Shown here: positions 44,006-53,407 of the stretch, piece after piece | Numbering within the stretch: position 1 is the stretch's first letter | How the letters are laid out: every line of letters starts with the position of its first letter | From: Acidaminobacter sp964416305 | GTDB lineage: Bacteria; Bacillota; Clostridia; Peptostreptococcales; Acidaminobacteraceae | DNA length: 64,000 bases | Assembly: GCA_964416305.1 (NCBI GenBank) | Contig: CAYQDM010000003.1 | Location: forward strand, 1 to 64,000 | Reading direction: 5' to 3' | Made by a program: the position numbers and the translations under genes | Notes under the pieces: generated by a model | The model's input: the letters and a program-made list of their open reading frames with translations, nothing else | Database searches by the model: none | Told to the model about the DNA's origin: nothing

Positions 44006-45295
44006 ATGCTGCGACACTTTTTGAAACCATACCGTGGGTTGCCGCGGGAGATTTATGTTATTTTCTTTTCGCGAATGATAAACGCGGCTGGCTTGTTCAT
44101 TTTTCCTTTATTTACGCTGATCCTGACGAGCAAAATTGGTCTTTCCGCCTCCGAAGCCGGGATCTGGCTGACACTCATGGGCATTGTCATTGTGCCGGCC
44201 AATTTACTTGGCGGCAAGCTGACTGACTGGGTAGGCAGAAAGCCTATGATCCTCCTTGGACAGACAATCGGCGGAATTCTTTTTATGATCTGTGGTTTTT
44301 TGGAACCGGGAATGACTCAGATCTATTTGATTTTGAGCGCCTGCTTTTTCTTTGGACTTTCTGATCCGGCGAACCTGTCCATCATAGCTGACTTGACGAC
44401 TAAAGATCAGCGTGAAGCGGCCTATGCGTTATCATACATGGGATTTAATCTCGGTTTTGCAATTGGTCCGACTATTGGTGGGCTGCTGTTTAATAACTTT
44501 TATGCCTGGATTTTTTGGGGCGATGCTCTGACGCTGTTCGTTTCAGTAGCGTTGGTACAGGTTTTTATTAAGGAGACGTACCTTAAGACCAGGATTGATT
44601 CAGAAGCCATAAGCTTTCCGCAAATAGACCAAAAGACGGCAGAGTCGGCAGAGCCGCCAGGGGACGCCATGGAGGCGGCGGTGAGCGGCTCCGTATTAAA
44701 AGTGCTCCTGCAGCGTCCAATTTTGTTGGTATTTTCATCAATTTTGCTGTTTTACAACTTCTCCTACGCGCAGTGGCATTATCTGCTTCCCATCCAACTG
44801 GAGGACCTTTTTCCACTGAAAGGAGCATCTACATTTGGGCTGCTTGCAAGCCTGAACGGCCTTGTAGTTTTGATTTGCACACCGCTTCTGACATCTGGTC
44901 TAAGGCAGTACCCGGCACTGCGCCGCGTTGCGCTGGGTGGGTTGCTCTATCTGATTGGATTTGGTACTTTTGCCTTTGCGGAAAGTCGATTACTGTTCGC
45001 GCTGGGCTGTGTCATCTTTACTCTGGGAGAAATTACGATTACCATCAGCTATATGCCTTATGTAGCAAACCGGACGCCGGTGAGCCACAGAGGCAGAATG
45101 AACGCGGTGCTCCCTCTGCTCATGGGTGTCGGGTATACGGCGGGGCCTATAGTTATGAGCCGCGGTTTGTTAATTTTTGCGCCTCAGACAGGCTGGCTGC
45201 TGATTTCTGTGTTGTTGGTGTTTGCCGTAGTGTCCATGCTGGTCTTGGAGCGATATGATGCCAGGGTGGGTATCCGAGAGGCAGGAGAACTATGA
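44006..45295 (+). CDS. MFS transporter
   Basis: This 429-residue protein has twelve membrane segments, with LGGKLTDWVGRKPMILLG as the loop 2-3 motif and AIGPTIGGLLFNNF in TM5. A longer hydrophilic central loop (about residues 190-225) carries many Glu, Asp and Ala. It is related to but distinct from the MFS protein just upstream. The ribosome site GGGGGAAG is eleven bases or more from the ATG. The substrate is unknown. Confidence 0.9.
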   Translation: MLRHFLKPYRGLPREIYVIFFSRMINAAGLFIFPLFTLILTSKIGLSASEAGIWLTLMGIVIVPANLLGGKLTDWVGRKPMILLGQTIGGILFMICGFLEPGMTQIYLILSACFFFGLSDPANLSIIADLTTKDQREAAYALSYMGFNLGFAIGPTIGGLLFNNFYAWIFWGDALTLFVSVALVQVFIKETYLKTRIDSEAISFPQIDQKTAESAEPPGDAMEAAVSGSVLKVLLQRPILLVFSSILLFYNFSYAQWHYLLPIQLEDLFPLKGASTFGLLASLNGLVVLICTPLLTSGLRQYPALRRVALGGLLYLIGFGTFAFAESRLLFALGCVIFTLGEITITISYMPYVANRTPVSHRGRMNAVLPLLMGVGYTAGPIVMSRGLLIFAPQTGWLLISVLLVFAVVSMLVLERYDARVGIREAGEL

Positions 45296-45423
45296 TATAA
45301 TGAGGCATATTTCGAATTCTGTTATTTGAAAAGAATTATTGTTTTAAAAAATTGGGCCGCTGTTTTTCTTTAGTCAAATTGACTTTACAATTCTCTTTTT
45401 GAGACAGTGTAGAAGGTGGATAA

Positions 45424-46326
45424 ATGAAGAATTTTAATACATCAATTTTTATTCAAGTTTTAGAAGTTGAGAAATGTGGGTCTATCAGTAGAGCTGCCCA
45501 AAACCTCTTTCTCTCACAATCTAATTTGAGTACCAGTATAAAATCTCTCGAAAATGAACTGGGATATTCAATATTTACTCGATCTAGCCAAGGTGTAACA
45601 ATCACACCTGAAGGAAAGTTGTTCCTTAAATCCGCAAAAATCATTTATGCAGAACTTAGAAACATCGAAAAAATTGAAAAAATCTACAAAGCAAAGGATA
45701 GTAATCTTTCGATAGTCTGTGTTTACTCATCGTTTATTTTTCAGAAGTTTATTGAATTTAGAAAAAACTATTTTCTGGGAAATACAAAAGATAGTTTTAA
45801 GGAGACCGGACTTAATCAAGCTATGCAGGATATTATCGCAAAAACCTACCGAGTTGGATTTTTTTATGATTTCGATAATAACATACATAAACGCTGGGAG
45901 TTAGCTGAAAAATATTTTCTTGATATTAATCTGCTGTCTACCAGTATCCCTGTGACCGCTCTGATCTCTGTAAATCATCCTTTGTCAAATGAAGCTGCCT
46001 TAACCCCTGAGACTTTACAATCTTATCCAATCGTAACTTTTGAGGATTTTGAAAATGATGATTGGTTAGGCGCAATGGGTATACTTGCTGAGAAAGATGT
46101 TTTGTATATTTTTGACCGAGGCGGTATGATTGAAACAGTAAAAAACGGACATTATATTGGGATCAGCGTCGGTAGGCCTATCAGTTTTATTAAAGAGAAT
46201 ATGTCTTTGGTTTCGATACCAATACATGGGATTAAGCATCAATTGAATCAATATTGGGTCAAATCGAATTCCTATGAACTTAATGAAGTAGAACAGGGAT
46301 TTCTCAGATTTATCAAAAAATTCTAA
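45424..46326 (+). CDS. LysR family transcriptional regulator
   Basis: This 300-residue protein has the LysR N-terminal helix-turn-helix (CGSISRAAQNLFLSQSNLST, then SLENELGYSIFTRSSQGV) and a C-terminal effector domain. It precedes the agmatinase-family and YjiH genes on the same strand with a 409-base gap, and is the likely regulator of both. The gene and its neighbours are visibly more AT-rich than the genes on either side, which suggests the group arrived by transfer. Confidence 0.88.
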   Translation: MKNFNTSIFIQVLEVEKCGSISRAAQNLFLSQSNLSTSIKSLENELGYSIFTRSSQGVTITPEGKLFLKSAKIIYAELRNIEKIEKIYKAKDSNLSIVCVYSSFIFQKFIEFRKNYFLGNTKDSFKETGLNQAMQDIIAKTYRVGFFYDFDNNIHKRWELAEKYFLDINLLSTSIPVTALISVNHPLSNEAALTPETLQSYPIVTFEDFENDDWLGAMGILAEKDVLYIFDRGGMIETVKNGHYIGISVGRPISFIKENMSLVSIPIHGIKHQLNQYWVKSNSYELNEVEQGFLRFIKKF

Positions 46327-46414
46327 TAGGAAGCAAAAATTACGTTTGATTAAACAGGATCGGCATGCAAAAGTTAAAGTCTATACAACGGGATCATCCT
46401 ATACAGTAATTATA

Positions 46415-46441
46415 AACTCTCAAAATATTGGGAGTTTTTTT
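46415..46441 (+). terminator. Terminator after the LysR gene
   Basis: AACTCTCAA (46415-46423) pairs with TTGGGAGTT (46428-46436), with one G-T pair, followed by a T run. Confidence 0.78.
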
Positions 46442-46510
46442 GATTGTCGACAGTCAAATTCAGATAACGAATTGTGGAATTAGTAAAGAGGCCTGCTATA
46501 TGTAGTTGAT

Positions 46511-46662
46511 AATTGACATATGAAAAATTATATATTTGTCAATTCTTATGAAGGCGTTATTTGCGAAAAATTTGAAATATCAAAATTCAGCTATCGATTA
46601 TCAGAGTTTTGATGGGGCAGACTATATGAAATAGCATATGATATTGTCAATTTTGGTATAAT
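46511..46662 (+). promoter_or_regulatory. Regulatory region of the agmatinase-YjiH operon with AATTGACA repeats
   Basis: AATTGACA (46511-46518) and its inverted copy TGTCAATT (46537-46544) form an inverted repeat; a third copy, TTGTCAATT, lies at 46644-46652 in the promoter spacer. The -10 box is TATAAT (46657-46662) and the -35 is weak, as is usual for promoters that need a LysR activator. LysR binding is inferred. I see no guanidine riboswitch here. Confidence 0.45.
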
Positions 46663-46735
46663 TCATTTTCAGAATATTGTGATATTATTGCATAAACCAA
46701 GTTGAATCAACTAATACTAATTGGAGGGGTTAAGA

Positions 46736-47692
46736 ATGAATAACAGTAAATCATCAAGTGCGTTGTCTACTCCAAGATTCTGCAACACAGGAACATTTAT
46801 GCGCATGCCAAGAATGAATGATGTTGATAATCCCGATTTTGTAATCTTTGGAATTCCATTTGATACGGCATCCTCTTACCGAAGCGGTGCACGTTTTGGT
46901 CCTTCAGGAATTCGAAGTATCTCAGCTATGATGAAACCCAATAATGTAATAATGGGCGTCAATATTCTTGAAGAATTAAAAGGTGCCGATTATGGTGATG
47001 TCAATGTGACGCCGGGTTATATTTTACCTACCTATGATGCGATCGAAAGAGAATTGCAGCCAATTGTCGATGCCGGAATCATCCCAATTGGTTTGGGAGG
47101 TGACCATAGTGTCACTTTGGCAGAAATGCGGGCAGTTGCAAAAAAATATGGACCACTTTCAATGGTTCACTTTGATTCACACGCTGATATCAATGATGAG
47201 GTCTTTGGTCAGAAATACAATCACGGCACACCGTTCAGGCGATCGATTGAAGAGGGTATTGTGGATCCGTCACGTTCTATTCAAATAGGTATGCGTGGTT
47301 CATTATATGACCCAAATGAACACAGAATCGCAGAGGATGAGTTGGGTTACAGACTGATCCCGGCTCATAAGGTTTTCGATATGGGCTTTGACGCAGTTGT
47401 AAAGGAAATCAAGGACAGAGTAGGCAACCATCCTGTATTTCTTACCTTTGATATTGATTTTGTGGATCCTGCTTATGCGCCGGGAACGGGTACGCCTGAG
47501 GTTGGAGGCTTTACATCCCGAGAAACTTTATCATTGCTCAGAGCACTTAAAGATTTGAACTTTGTAGCTTTTGATGTTGTAGAAGTTGCTCCTGCATATG
47601 ATCATGGTGAAATTACATCCTATATGGCTGCAAATATATGTTTTGAATATATTTCAATGCTGGCGCTAAAGAAAAAAGAAAGAACATTATAA
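46736..47692 (+). CDS. Agmatinase/arginase family ureohydrolase
   Basis: This 318-residue enzyme has all the manganese-binding motifs of ureohydrolases: GGDHSVT, HFDSHADIND and TFDIDFVDPAYAPGTG. It removes urea from a guanidino compound. SGARFGPSGIRS and the ending fit agmatinase-like proteins, but related enzymes act on guanidinobutyrate, formiminoglutamate or guanidine, so the substrate is open. ATG 46736 follows GGAGGGG; an in-frame TTG at 46721 precedes the ribosome site. The YjiH gene follows after 65 bases and may import the substrate. Confidence 0.9.
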   Translation: MNNSKSSSALSTPRFCNTGTFMRMPRMNDVDNPDFVIFGIPFDTASSYRSGARFGPSGIRSISAMMKPNNVIMGVNILEELKGADYGDVNVTPGYILPTYDAIERELQPIVDAGIIPIGLGGDHSVTLAEMRAVAKKYGPLSMVHFDSHADINDEVFGQKYNHGTPFRRSIEEGIVDPSRSIQIGMRGSLYDPNEHRIAEDELGYRLIPAHKVFDMGFDAVVKEIKDRVGNHPVFLTFDIDFVDPAYAPGTGTPEVGGFTSRETLSLLRALKDLNFVAFDVVEVAPAYDHGEITSYMAANICFEYISMLALKKKERTL

Positions 47693-47757
47693 ACAAAAGT
47701 TCGGATGAGCTATCAGACGTTAAGACTAAAATTACAAGATTGCAAAGGAGCGTATTT

Positions 47758-49215
47758 ATGATAAACGATAATATTCAAATTGGCAAAGTTGAATATGATA
47801 GTGACATGCAATCTGCAGACCTGGATTTAATTAAGCTGAATAGAGTTGAATTTGCAACAGGACTTATTCGAATGTTAGTTCTAAGTGCAATTGGGATTTT
47901 TGTTTTCTTTTTTTCGGTGCCTATTAACGGAGAAAGCAAAATTGTTTTTGCTGTGATTTATAATAGTCTCATCAATCTATTAGGTAATTACGCCTATTGG
48001 GTCCTGCTGGCAATCATTTTTACCAATCTGATTTTTCATGTGAAATATAAGTATTACAAAAACACCTCGAATGAGTCTGCCTTGTCAAAAGTCTATGATA
48101 ATGACACAAGTATACATACTGTCTTGTACGCTGTCGGAGCATTTTATACATTGTTATATGCCTTAAAAGTTAATGTTCCAGGTTTCGAAGGTTTTGAGAT
48201 TATTACTGGTACTTCTACTGGTGGAAGCGTTTTCCCGCCGATTGTTTTAGGCGTTCTTGGAATCATAATCGTAGGTGCGGTCTTTATGCCACTTTTGTTA
48301 AACTATGGAGTACTTGAAATCATTGGCGTGCTTCTAGAACCTTTGATGAGGCCAATTTTTAAAGTTCCAGGAAAAGCTGCGCTTGATGCTACCGCTTCAT
48401 TTGTCAGTTCATCGTCTCTGGGTGTTCTTATTACGAATAGGCTTTGGAAAATGAATGTTTATACTGAAAAAGAAATGGTCACGATTATGACAGGCTTTAG
48501 TGCGGTAAGCATTGGATTCGCATATTTGGTTATTGAAACAGCTGGGTTGTCTGAGGTATTTCTAAAAGTTTATGCGATCAGTTTTGTGTTGGCATTTATT
48601 ATTGCGCCAATCATGGTACGCATTCCGCCAATATCAAAAAAGAAAGATGTCTTCTTCAATGGGCACCTACAGACACCTGAAGAGCGTATAGAAGAAACCA
48701 GGTACAACATAACGACGATTCCTACAGGATTTCAAAGAGCCGTCAAACGCGCGTTTATTGCAAAAAGCCTTATGACGAATTTGAAGTTAAGCTTAAAGGA
48801 TGGCGTTTTAATTATTCCGCAAGTTTTGACTATGCTCTCTGCTATTGGCGTTTCAGCTTTAATTTTGGCAGAATACACGCCTGTTTTCACATGGATTGGT
48901 TATGTGTTTCAGCCAATACTTAATCTTCTCCAGATCCCTGATGCAGCTAGAATTGCGGCATCTATACCAATAGGAATAGCGGAGATGTTTCTCCCGGTAT
49001 TATTGATCCAAAATGATGTTGAGATTCTTTCGATTGAGGCTCGAGCTTTTGTTACAATAGTCTCAATGGTTCAGATTATCTTCTTTTCTGAAACGGCTAC
49101 GGTTATGCTTGCCACAAAATCTCCAATTAAAGTCAGAGAAATTGTTATATGCTTCATTGAACGAACGCTGATTGCACTGCCTCTTGCAGCAATCGCGATC
49201 CACCTGTTTTTCTGA
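47758..49215 (+). CDS. YjiH family membrane protein with nucleoside-recognition (Gate) domains
   Basis: This 485-residue protein has about ten to eleven membrane segments. It carries two Gate-type regions (FKVPGKAALDATASFVSSSS and the C-terminal LLQIPDAARIAASIPIGIAE), as in the YjiH family. The function is not established; Gate domains are thought to form solute paths. Its position after an agmatinase-family gene and a LysR gene suggests transport of an amine, guanidino compound or product. ATG 47758 has AAAGGAG before it. Base composition is AT-rich, as in the two genes before it. Confidence 0.8.
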   Translation: MINDNIQIGKVEYDSDMQSADLDLIKLNRVEFATGLIRMLVLSAIGIFVFFFSVPINGESKIVFAVIYNSLINLLGNYAYWVLLAIIFTNLIFHVKYKYYKNTSNESALSKVYDNDTSIHTVLYAVGAFYTLLYALKVNVPGFEGFEIITGTSTGGSVFPPIVLGVLGIIIVGAVFMPLLLNYGVLEIIGVLLEPLMRPIFKVPGKAALDATASFVSSSSLGVLITNRLWKMNVYTEKEMVTIMTGFSAVSIGFAYLVIETAGLSEVFLKVYAISFVLAFIIAPIMVRIPPISKKKDVFFNGHLQTPEERIEETRYNITTIPTGFQRAVKRAFIAKSLMTNLKLSLKDGVLIIPQVLTMLSAIGVSALILAEYTPVFTWIGYVFQPILNLLQIPDAARIAASIPIGIAEMFLPVLLIQNDVEILSIEARAFVTIVSMVQIIFFSETATVMLATKSPIKVREIVICFIERTLIALPLAAIAIHLFF

Positions 49216-49268
49216 AACTAATTGAGTAAATTTCTTGTCGTAATACGTTTAGTAATACAATGCAATAT

Positions 49269-49316
49269 AAACGGTCAAATGGACACAGTGAAATTACTGT
49301 GCCCATTTGACCGTTT
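49269..49316. terminator. Bidirectional terminator between the YjiH and ABC transporter genes
   Basis: A 14-base perfect repeat (49269-49282 with 49303-49316) encloses a second stem, CACAGT (49284-49289) with ACTGTG (49296-49301). It separates convergent operons. Confidence 0.9.
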
Positions 49317-49338
49317 ATTTATTAAACATTTTGTTGAG

Positions 49339-50652
49339 TTACTCCTCACCCAACTGCTTACGTTTGGCCTGAATCTGCGTCTTCCACGCGTGTAAGCCGA
49401 GAGATAACCCTATGACGCCATAAGCAACGAAAACCCTGAAGTATTCCCCAATTTGAGCGTTGCCAAAGAGGTTCTTGCCCGCAAAAGGGGAGATGATAAA
49501 CATCAGGTGAAACAGCGTCGTTCCCAGGATCGCCTGGCCGATGGTCGCCTTATTGACCGAAGCACCGCCAATCAGAATGGATGCAACTGCAAACATACCC
49601 ACCTGTTCATGTGAGCCATAGGTATTGAGGGTGCCGATATTTTGAAGGAAAATCAGCTGTCCCCAAGCCGCCAGAACTGTGGAAATCATAATTGAAATGA
49701 TCCTCACTCGATCGACGTTAATGCCCGAAACCTTGGCAACATGCATGTCTTGACCAACGGTTCGAAAATCCTGCCCTAGTTTGGTTCGAACGATAAACAA
49801 GTTAAAAGCACAGAGCAGAAGTATTGAGCCGATCGTCGCCACCGGAAACTTAATCATAGCCACAAGGCTTTTCGAGTTAAGGACGACGACGGATAAGACA
49901 ATGCCCGTCAATGAAAGAACCGTATACATCACATACTTAGGAAGTCTGACGCGTTCGATCTCGTCTTTTCTGACCCGGAAGACCTTATAAAGGCTGAAGA
50001 TAGCCGCGATGACAGAGAAGCCTGCAAGGGCAGGGAAGAAGCGCGTCTTGTAAATACCGTCAAGTGCGTAAAGGATGCCGTCTTTAAGGTCAATGGTATT
50101 CTTGATGCCGACACCGCCGGAGAGCACTAAGACTGGGTTGTCCATGGGAATGAGTGTGCCGATCAGGAACAGGAACAGGAATTGGTAAAGACCCATTGCG
50201 AAGAATCCCAAGATCATAGACGTGATCATTTCCTGACCCTTAGTTTTATTCAGAATTTTACCTGTCAGCCAGCCGAAGAGCAGTGCGAATGGTACGCTGA
50301 TCAAGGCGGCAAGCAGGAAGCCTTTCATCCCCGTAATCTGCCAGTGCGTGACTGCGATCAATGCGATCTGGCCAGCCATGGCGCCAATGACTATTCCGAA
50401 GTTGAGGCCCATTCCAGCCAGTACCGGAATGATCAGAGACAAAACGAGGAATGAGTTTCTTGCGATCCTCAGCACCAGCTCATTCATGACAAATGCAGCC
50501 GGTTGTTTAGCCAGGATCAGTCCGAAAAAGCAAATGACCACAAATATAATAGTGACAATATTGTCAAAGGCGATCTGCTTGAGGTTCAATGTTGGCTTCT
50601 TAATGACTGAGGTTTTCACATCTTCTGTAAGTGGCTTATTTTGATCCGTCAT
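49339..50652 (-). CDS. ABC transporter permease (sugar/nucleoside type), second subunit
   Basis: This 437-residue permease has about ten membrane segments and resembles the BPD_transp_2 family (LVLSLIIPVLAGMGLNFGIV, and FAVASILIGGASVNKATIGQ near the C-terminus). It pairs with the 347-residue permease encoded just upstream. ATG 50652 follows GGAGGTG; an in-frame GTG at 50661 lies inside that ribosome site. The start is two bases after the upstream stop. It is the last gene of the DUF3798-type importer operon. Confidence 0.88.
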   Translation of the reverse strand: MTDQNKPLTEDVKTSVIKKPTLNLKQIAFDNIVTIIFVVICFFGLILAKQPAAFVMNELVLRIARNSFLVLSLIIPVLAGMGLNFGIVIGAMAGQIALIAVTHWQITGMKGFLLAALISVPFALLFGWLTGKILNKTKGQEMITSMILGFFAMGLYQFLFLFLIGTLIPMDNPVLVLSGGVGIKNTIDLKDGILYALDGIYKTRFFPALAGFSVIAAIFSLYKVFRVRKDEIERVRLPKYVMYTVLSLTGIVLSVVVLNSKSLVAMIKFPVATIGSILLLCAFNLFIVRTKLGQDFRTVGQDMHVAKVSGINVDRVRIISIMISTVLAAWGQLIFLQNIGTLNTYGSHEQVGMFAVASILIGGASVNKATIGQAILGTTLFHLMFIISPFAGKNLFGNAQIGEYFRVFVAYGVIGLSLGLHAWKTQIQAKRKQLGEE

Positions 50653-50653
50653 G

Positions 50654-51697
50654 CTAATCACCTCCGTTTGAGACTTTTGTCAAGGAATAGAGAATGATGC
50701 CGTTCTGAACAATAATTCTGGCGATCTCTGACAAGTTGCCCTCGGTGACAATCTTATTTGCGACAGGGAGGGAAACCGTTAGAAGTCCCTGGAACAGGAA
50801 GGTGCCAATTATGACATGCATCAGTGTGGCCTTATGTGAAGAGGCCCCACCGATCAGGATTGCCGCTACAGCTGCAAAACCCATCATCATGGGCGCCTGG
50901 TAAAGCTGGAAGAAGCCATAACTCTGGGAATAGACAATAATCCCCACTGCGCCGAGTATGGTAGAGAGCATTGTACCAATAATTCTTGCGCGGTCGACTT
51001 GAATGCCGGTCGCAGTTGCGAATTTAGGATTGATGCCCGCTGCGCTCATCATAACGCCGGTCCTGGTTCTGAGGAACAGGAACATCAACAGGCACATAGC
51101 CAGGAAGAACAGAAGAAGTCCCGTTGGAACCATCACACCAAAAATATTGAAATCCAGGAAATTGTTCAATAGCTTGTCGTATTTGCCAGTCAAAGTAATG
51201 GTCGTTCTGAGTCCGTCACCGATAGGCCATTTGATTTCAGGACTGTGGAACGGAAGAAGAAGCCAGGCGATATTCATAAGCGATACAGCTGAGAAACCAA
51301 CATAGGTAGCGACCAGCATTTCAGATCCCTTGACGCGATTGAGCATCAGACCATACAGGTAACCAATGACTGCAGCAATGGGCAGAGAGACCAGGATCGC
51401 TGTAATGAATCCATTTACGCCCACGAGGTTCATCTCTATGCTGACCAATCCGCCAAGCAGACCGCAGACAATACCTAGAGGCAGTCCAAAGTTCAGGCCT
51501 ATGCCACTATGGATGCCTGGGACCATGGCTAGGACAAGGACGCCGTTCATCCCGGTTCTGACCAGGGTATCAGACACAAGAGAATTCAGGGGGAGTTTTA
51601 GGAAATAAGCTGATACCAGTAAGGCCAGGAAGAAAGATAAAATAATCAGACGAGGAAGCCCGAATTGATGAATGAATTTTTGAAGTCTTTCTTTCAT
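50654..51697 (-). CDS. ABC transporter permease (sugar/nucleoside type), first subunit
   Basis: This 347-residue permease of the BPD_transp_2 family has NGVLVLAMVPGIHSGIGLNF near the start and FAAVAAILIGGASSHKATLM near the end, which mirror the second permease. Together they should form the channel of the importer. Its start overlaps the ATPase gene by four bases (ATGA). Confidence 0.9.
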   Translation of the reverse strand: MKERLQKFIHQFGLPRLIILSFFLALLVSAYFLKLPLNSLVSDTLVRTGMNGVLVLAMVPGIHSGIGLNFGLPLGIVCGLLGGLVSIEMNLVGVNGFITAILVSLPIAAVIGYLYGLMLNRVKGSEMLVATYVGFSAVSLMNIAWLLLPFHSPEIKWPIGDGLRTTITLTGKYDKLLNNFLDFNIFGVMVPTGLLLFFLAMCLLMFLFLRTRTGVMMSAAGINPKFATATGIQVDRARIIGTMLSTILGAVGIIVYSQSYGFFQLYQAPMMMGFAAVAAILIGGASSHKATLMHVIIGTFLFQGLLTVSLPVANKIVTEGNLSEIARIIVQNGIILYSLTKVSNGGD

Positions 51698-53301
51698 CTG
51701 ATCGCTTCCCCCTTTTCAATGACCTTGCCATAGTCGCCGGACATCATCAGGCCAAAATTCGCGTCGCTGTCGTTAGGTGCGAGAACACCTTCAATCTTAC
51801 CTTCCGTTACAATAGCAATTCGGTCGCAGATAGATCTGAGCTCTGCCAATTCGCTGGATGTCATGACAATAGTCATGCCATGGTCGCGGTTCAACTTGAT
51901 CAGTGTATCCAGAACCAGTTTTTTAGCACCAATGTCGATTCCTCTTGTCGGTTCGGAAACGAAAAGAATTTCTGGATTTAAGGTGAGCGCGCGCGCGATG
52001 CAAACCTTTTGCTGATTGCCGCCGCTCAACCTTCTGGAAGGCTGTTCGGGTCCTGTGCAGCGAATATCCAGATCCTTAATCATTTTATTGGCGTTGTCGC
52101 GGATCTCACTTGTATTTTTTTGTGTGACCGGTCCGTATTTTTTTATGTATCGCTTGTGTATATGCATAGAGGAGATGACTATGTTGTCTTCGATTGAGCT
52201 GTCAAGCAAGAGTCCGACACCACGTCGATCCTCTGAAACGAATGCAATTCCCTTTTTCAAAATCGCTTCAGGCTGGCTGGAGGGGAGAGCCTCACCTTTG
52301 AACAAGACTGTGCCGGTGGAAGGATAAAGGCCCATAATGCCGTTGGCAATCCCTATTTTACCTTGTCCGGCAAGTCCGCCAAGTCCCAGGATTTCTCCTT
52401 TGTGGACTTCAAGGTTGACACCTTTGACCTGTTCTCCGGGCATTTGAACTTTTAACTCCTTAATCTCCATTAATATCTCTGGCGTTTTTGAAATGTCTCG
52501 ATTTTCTGACTGCATGGCCTCGATTTCGCGACCTACCATCATGGCTGCAATTTCCATGACATTGGTATTCGCTGCTTCAAGGGCTGCCACCTGCTCACCG
52601 TCGCGGAGTATAGTAATATCTCTGGCTATGGCCATGACTTCTTCGAGGCGGTGTGTAATGAATAGAATGGCAATCCCTGCGTCGCAAATGCGTCTCATTG
52701 CCTCCAGAAGCGCATCCGCTTCACTTTCAGTCAAGACTGCAGTCGGCTCGTCGAAAACGAGGAGTCGAACGTTCTTCTTGTCAATTTCGCGCGCAATTTC
52801 AATGAACTGCATGTAGCCTACCGGCATGCCTGAAACACCCTGACGTTCGTTAATGTCGACGCCGAGAGTATCAATTGCTTGACGGGCATCCGCGTTCATG
52901 GCTTTTCTGTCTAATGTTTTCATTGATTTTCCAAACAAAGCACTGACAACATTGTTTTTCAAAATTTCTCTGTTTAGCTTTATATTCTCTGTGACTGTAA
53001 ATCCGGGTATGAGCATAAATTCCTGGTGGACCATGCCTATGCCATGTTCCATGGCATCTTTTGGCGACCTGATCTGGACTTCTTTGCCCTCGATCATAAT
53101 CTTGCCGTCATATCCGCCTGTACTGTGAATGACAGGCATCCCGAAAAGGATATTCATCAACGTCGATTTACCGGCACCGTTTTCTCCGAGCAGGGCGTGA
53201 ACTTCGCCCGCGCGGGCGTTGAGAGTGACGCCTTTTAGAACTTTGTTGCCGAAATAGTCTTTTTGAATATTTTGCATCGAAAGGACATATGGATCGCTCA
53301 A
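51694..53301 (-). CDS. ABC transporter ATPase with two nucleotide-binding domains (sugar/nucleoside type)
   Basis: This 535-residue ATPase has two fused domains, as in RbsA-like importers. The first has a clean Walker A (LLGENGAGKSTLMN) and VFDEPTAVL, but a weak signature (GVSGMPVGYMQ). The second has a degenerate Walker A (GLAGQGKIGIANGI) with a good signature (LSGGNQQKVCIARAL). Such asymmetry is usual in this subfamily. It starts with TTG behind GGGGAGG. It drives import with the two permeases and the DUF3798-type binding protein. Confidence 0.92.
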   Translation of the reverse strand: MSDPYVLSMQNIQKDYFGNKVLKGVTLNARAGEVHALLGENGAGKSTLMNILFGMPVIHSTGGYDGKIMIEGKEVQIRSPKDAMEHGIGMVHQEFMLIPGFTVTENIKLNREILKNNVVSALFGKSMKTLDRKAMNADARQAIDTLGVDINERQGVSGMPVGYMQFIEIAREIDKKNVRLLVFDEPTAVLTESEADALLEAMRRICDAGIAILFITHRLEEVMAIARDITILRDGEQVAALEAANTNVMEIAAMMVGREIEAMQSENRDISKTPEILMEIKELKVQMPGEQVKGVNLEVHKGEILGLGGLAGQGKIGIANGIMGLYPSTGTVLFKGEALPSSQPEAILKKGIAFVSEDRRGVGLLLDSSIEDNIVISSMHIHKRYIKKYGPVTQKNTSEIRDNANKMIKDLDIRCTGPEQPSRRLSGGNQQKVCIARALTLNPEILFVSEPTRGIDIGAKKLVLDTLIKLNRDHGMTIVMTSSELAELRSICDRIAIVTEGKIEGVLAPNDSDANFGLMMSGDYGKVIEKGEAIR

Positions 53302-53331
53302 GCTGTACCTCCCCTGATTGTGTCATTTAAA

Positions 53332-53363
53332 ACCGGAGGCGCCATTTGGTGGCAGCCTCCGGT
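53332..53363 (-). terminator. Hairpin between the binding-protein and ATPase genes (partial terminator or mRNA stabiliser)
   Basis: ACCGGAGGC and GCCTCCGGT (53332-53340, 53355-53363) pair perfectly and enclose a GCCA/TGGC inner stem. On the minus strand TTTTAAAT follows. This is placed to give more binding-protein mRNA than transporter mRNA, as in many import operons. Confidence 0.65.
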
Positions 53364-53407
53364 GCGCTGAAGAACTTTTTCCTCATTATTGACTTATTAA
53401 GGTTCTC

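Noticed and set aside
46445..46735. Guanidine riboswitch before the ureohydrolase gene
   Set aside because: I could not find the conserved ACGR or GGGACG-type loops of the known guanidine classes; only protein-type repeats are seen.
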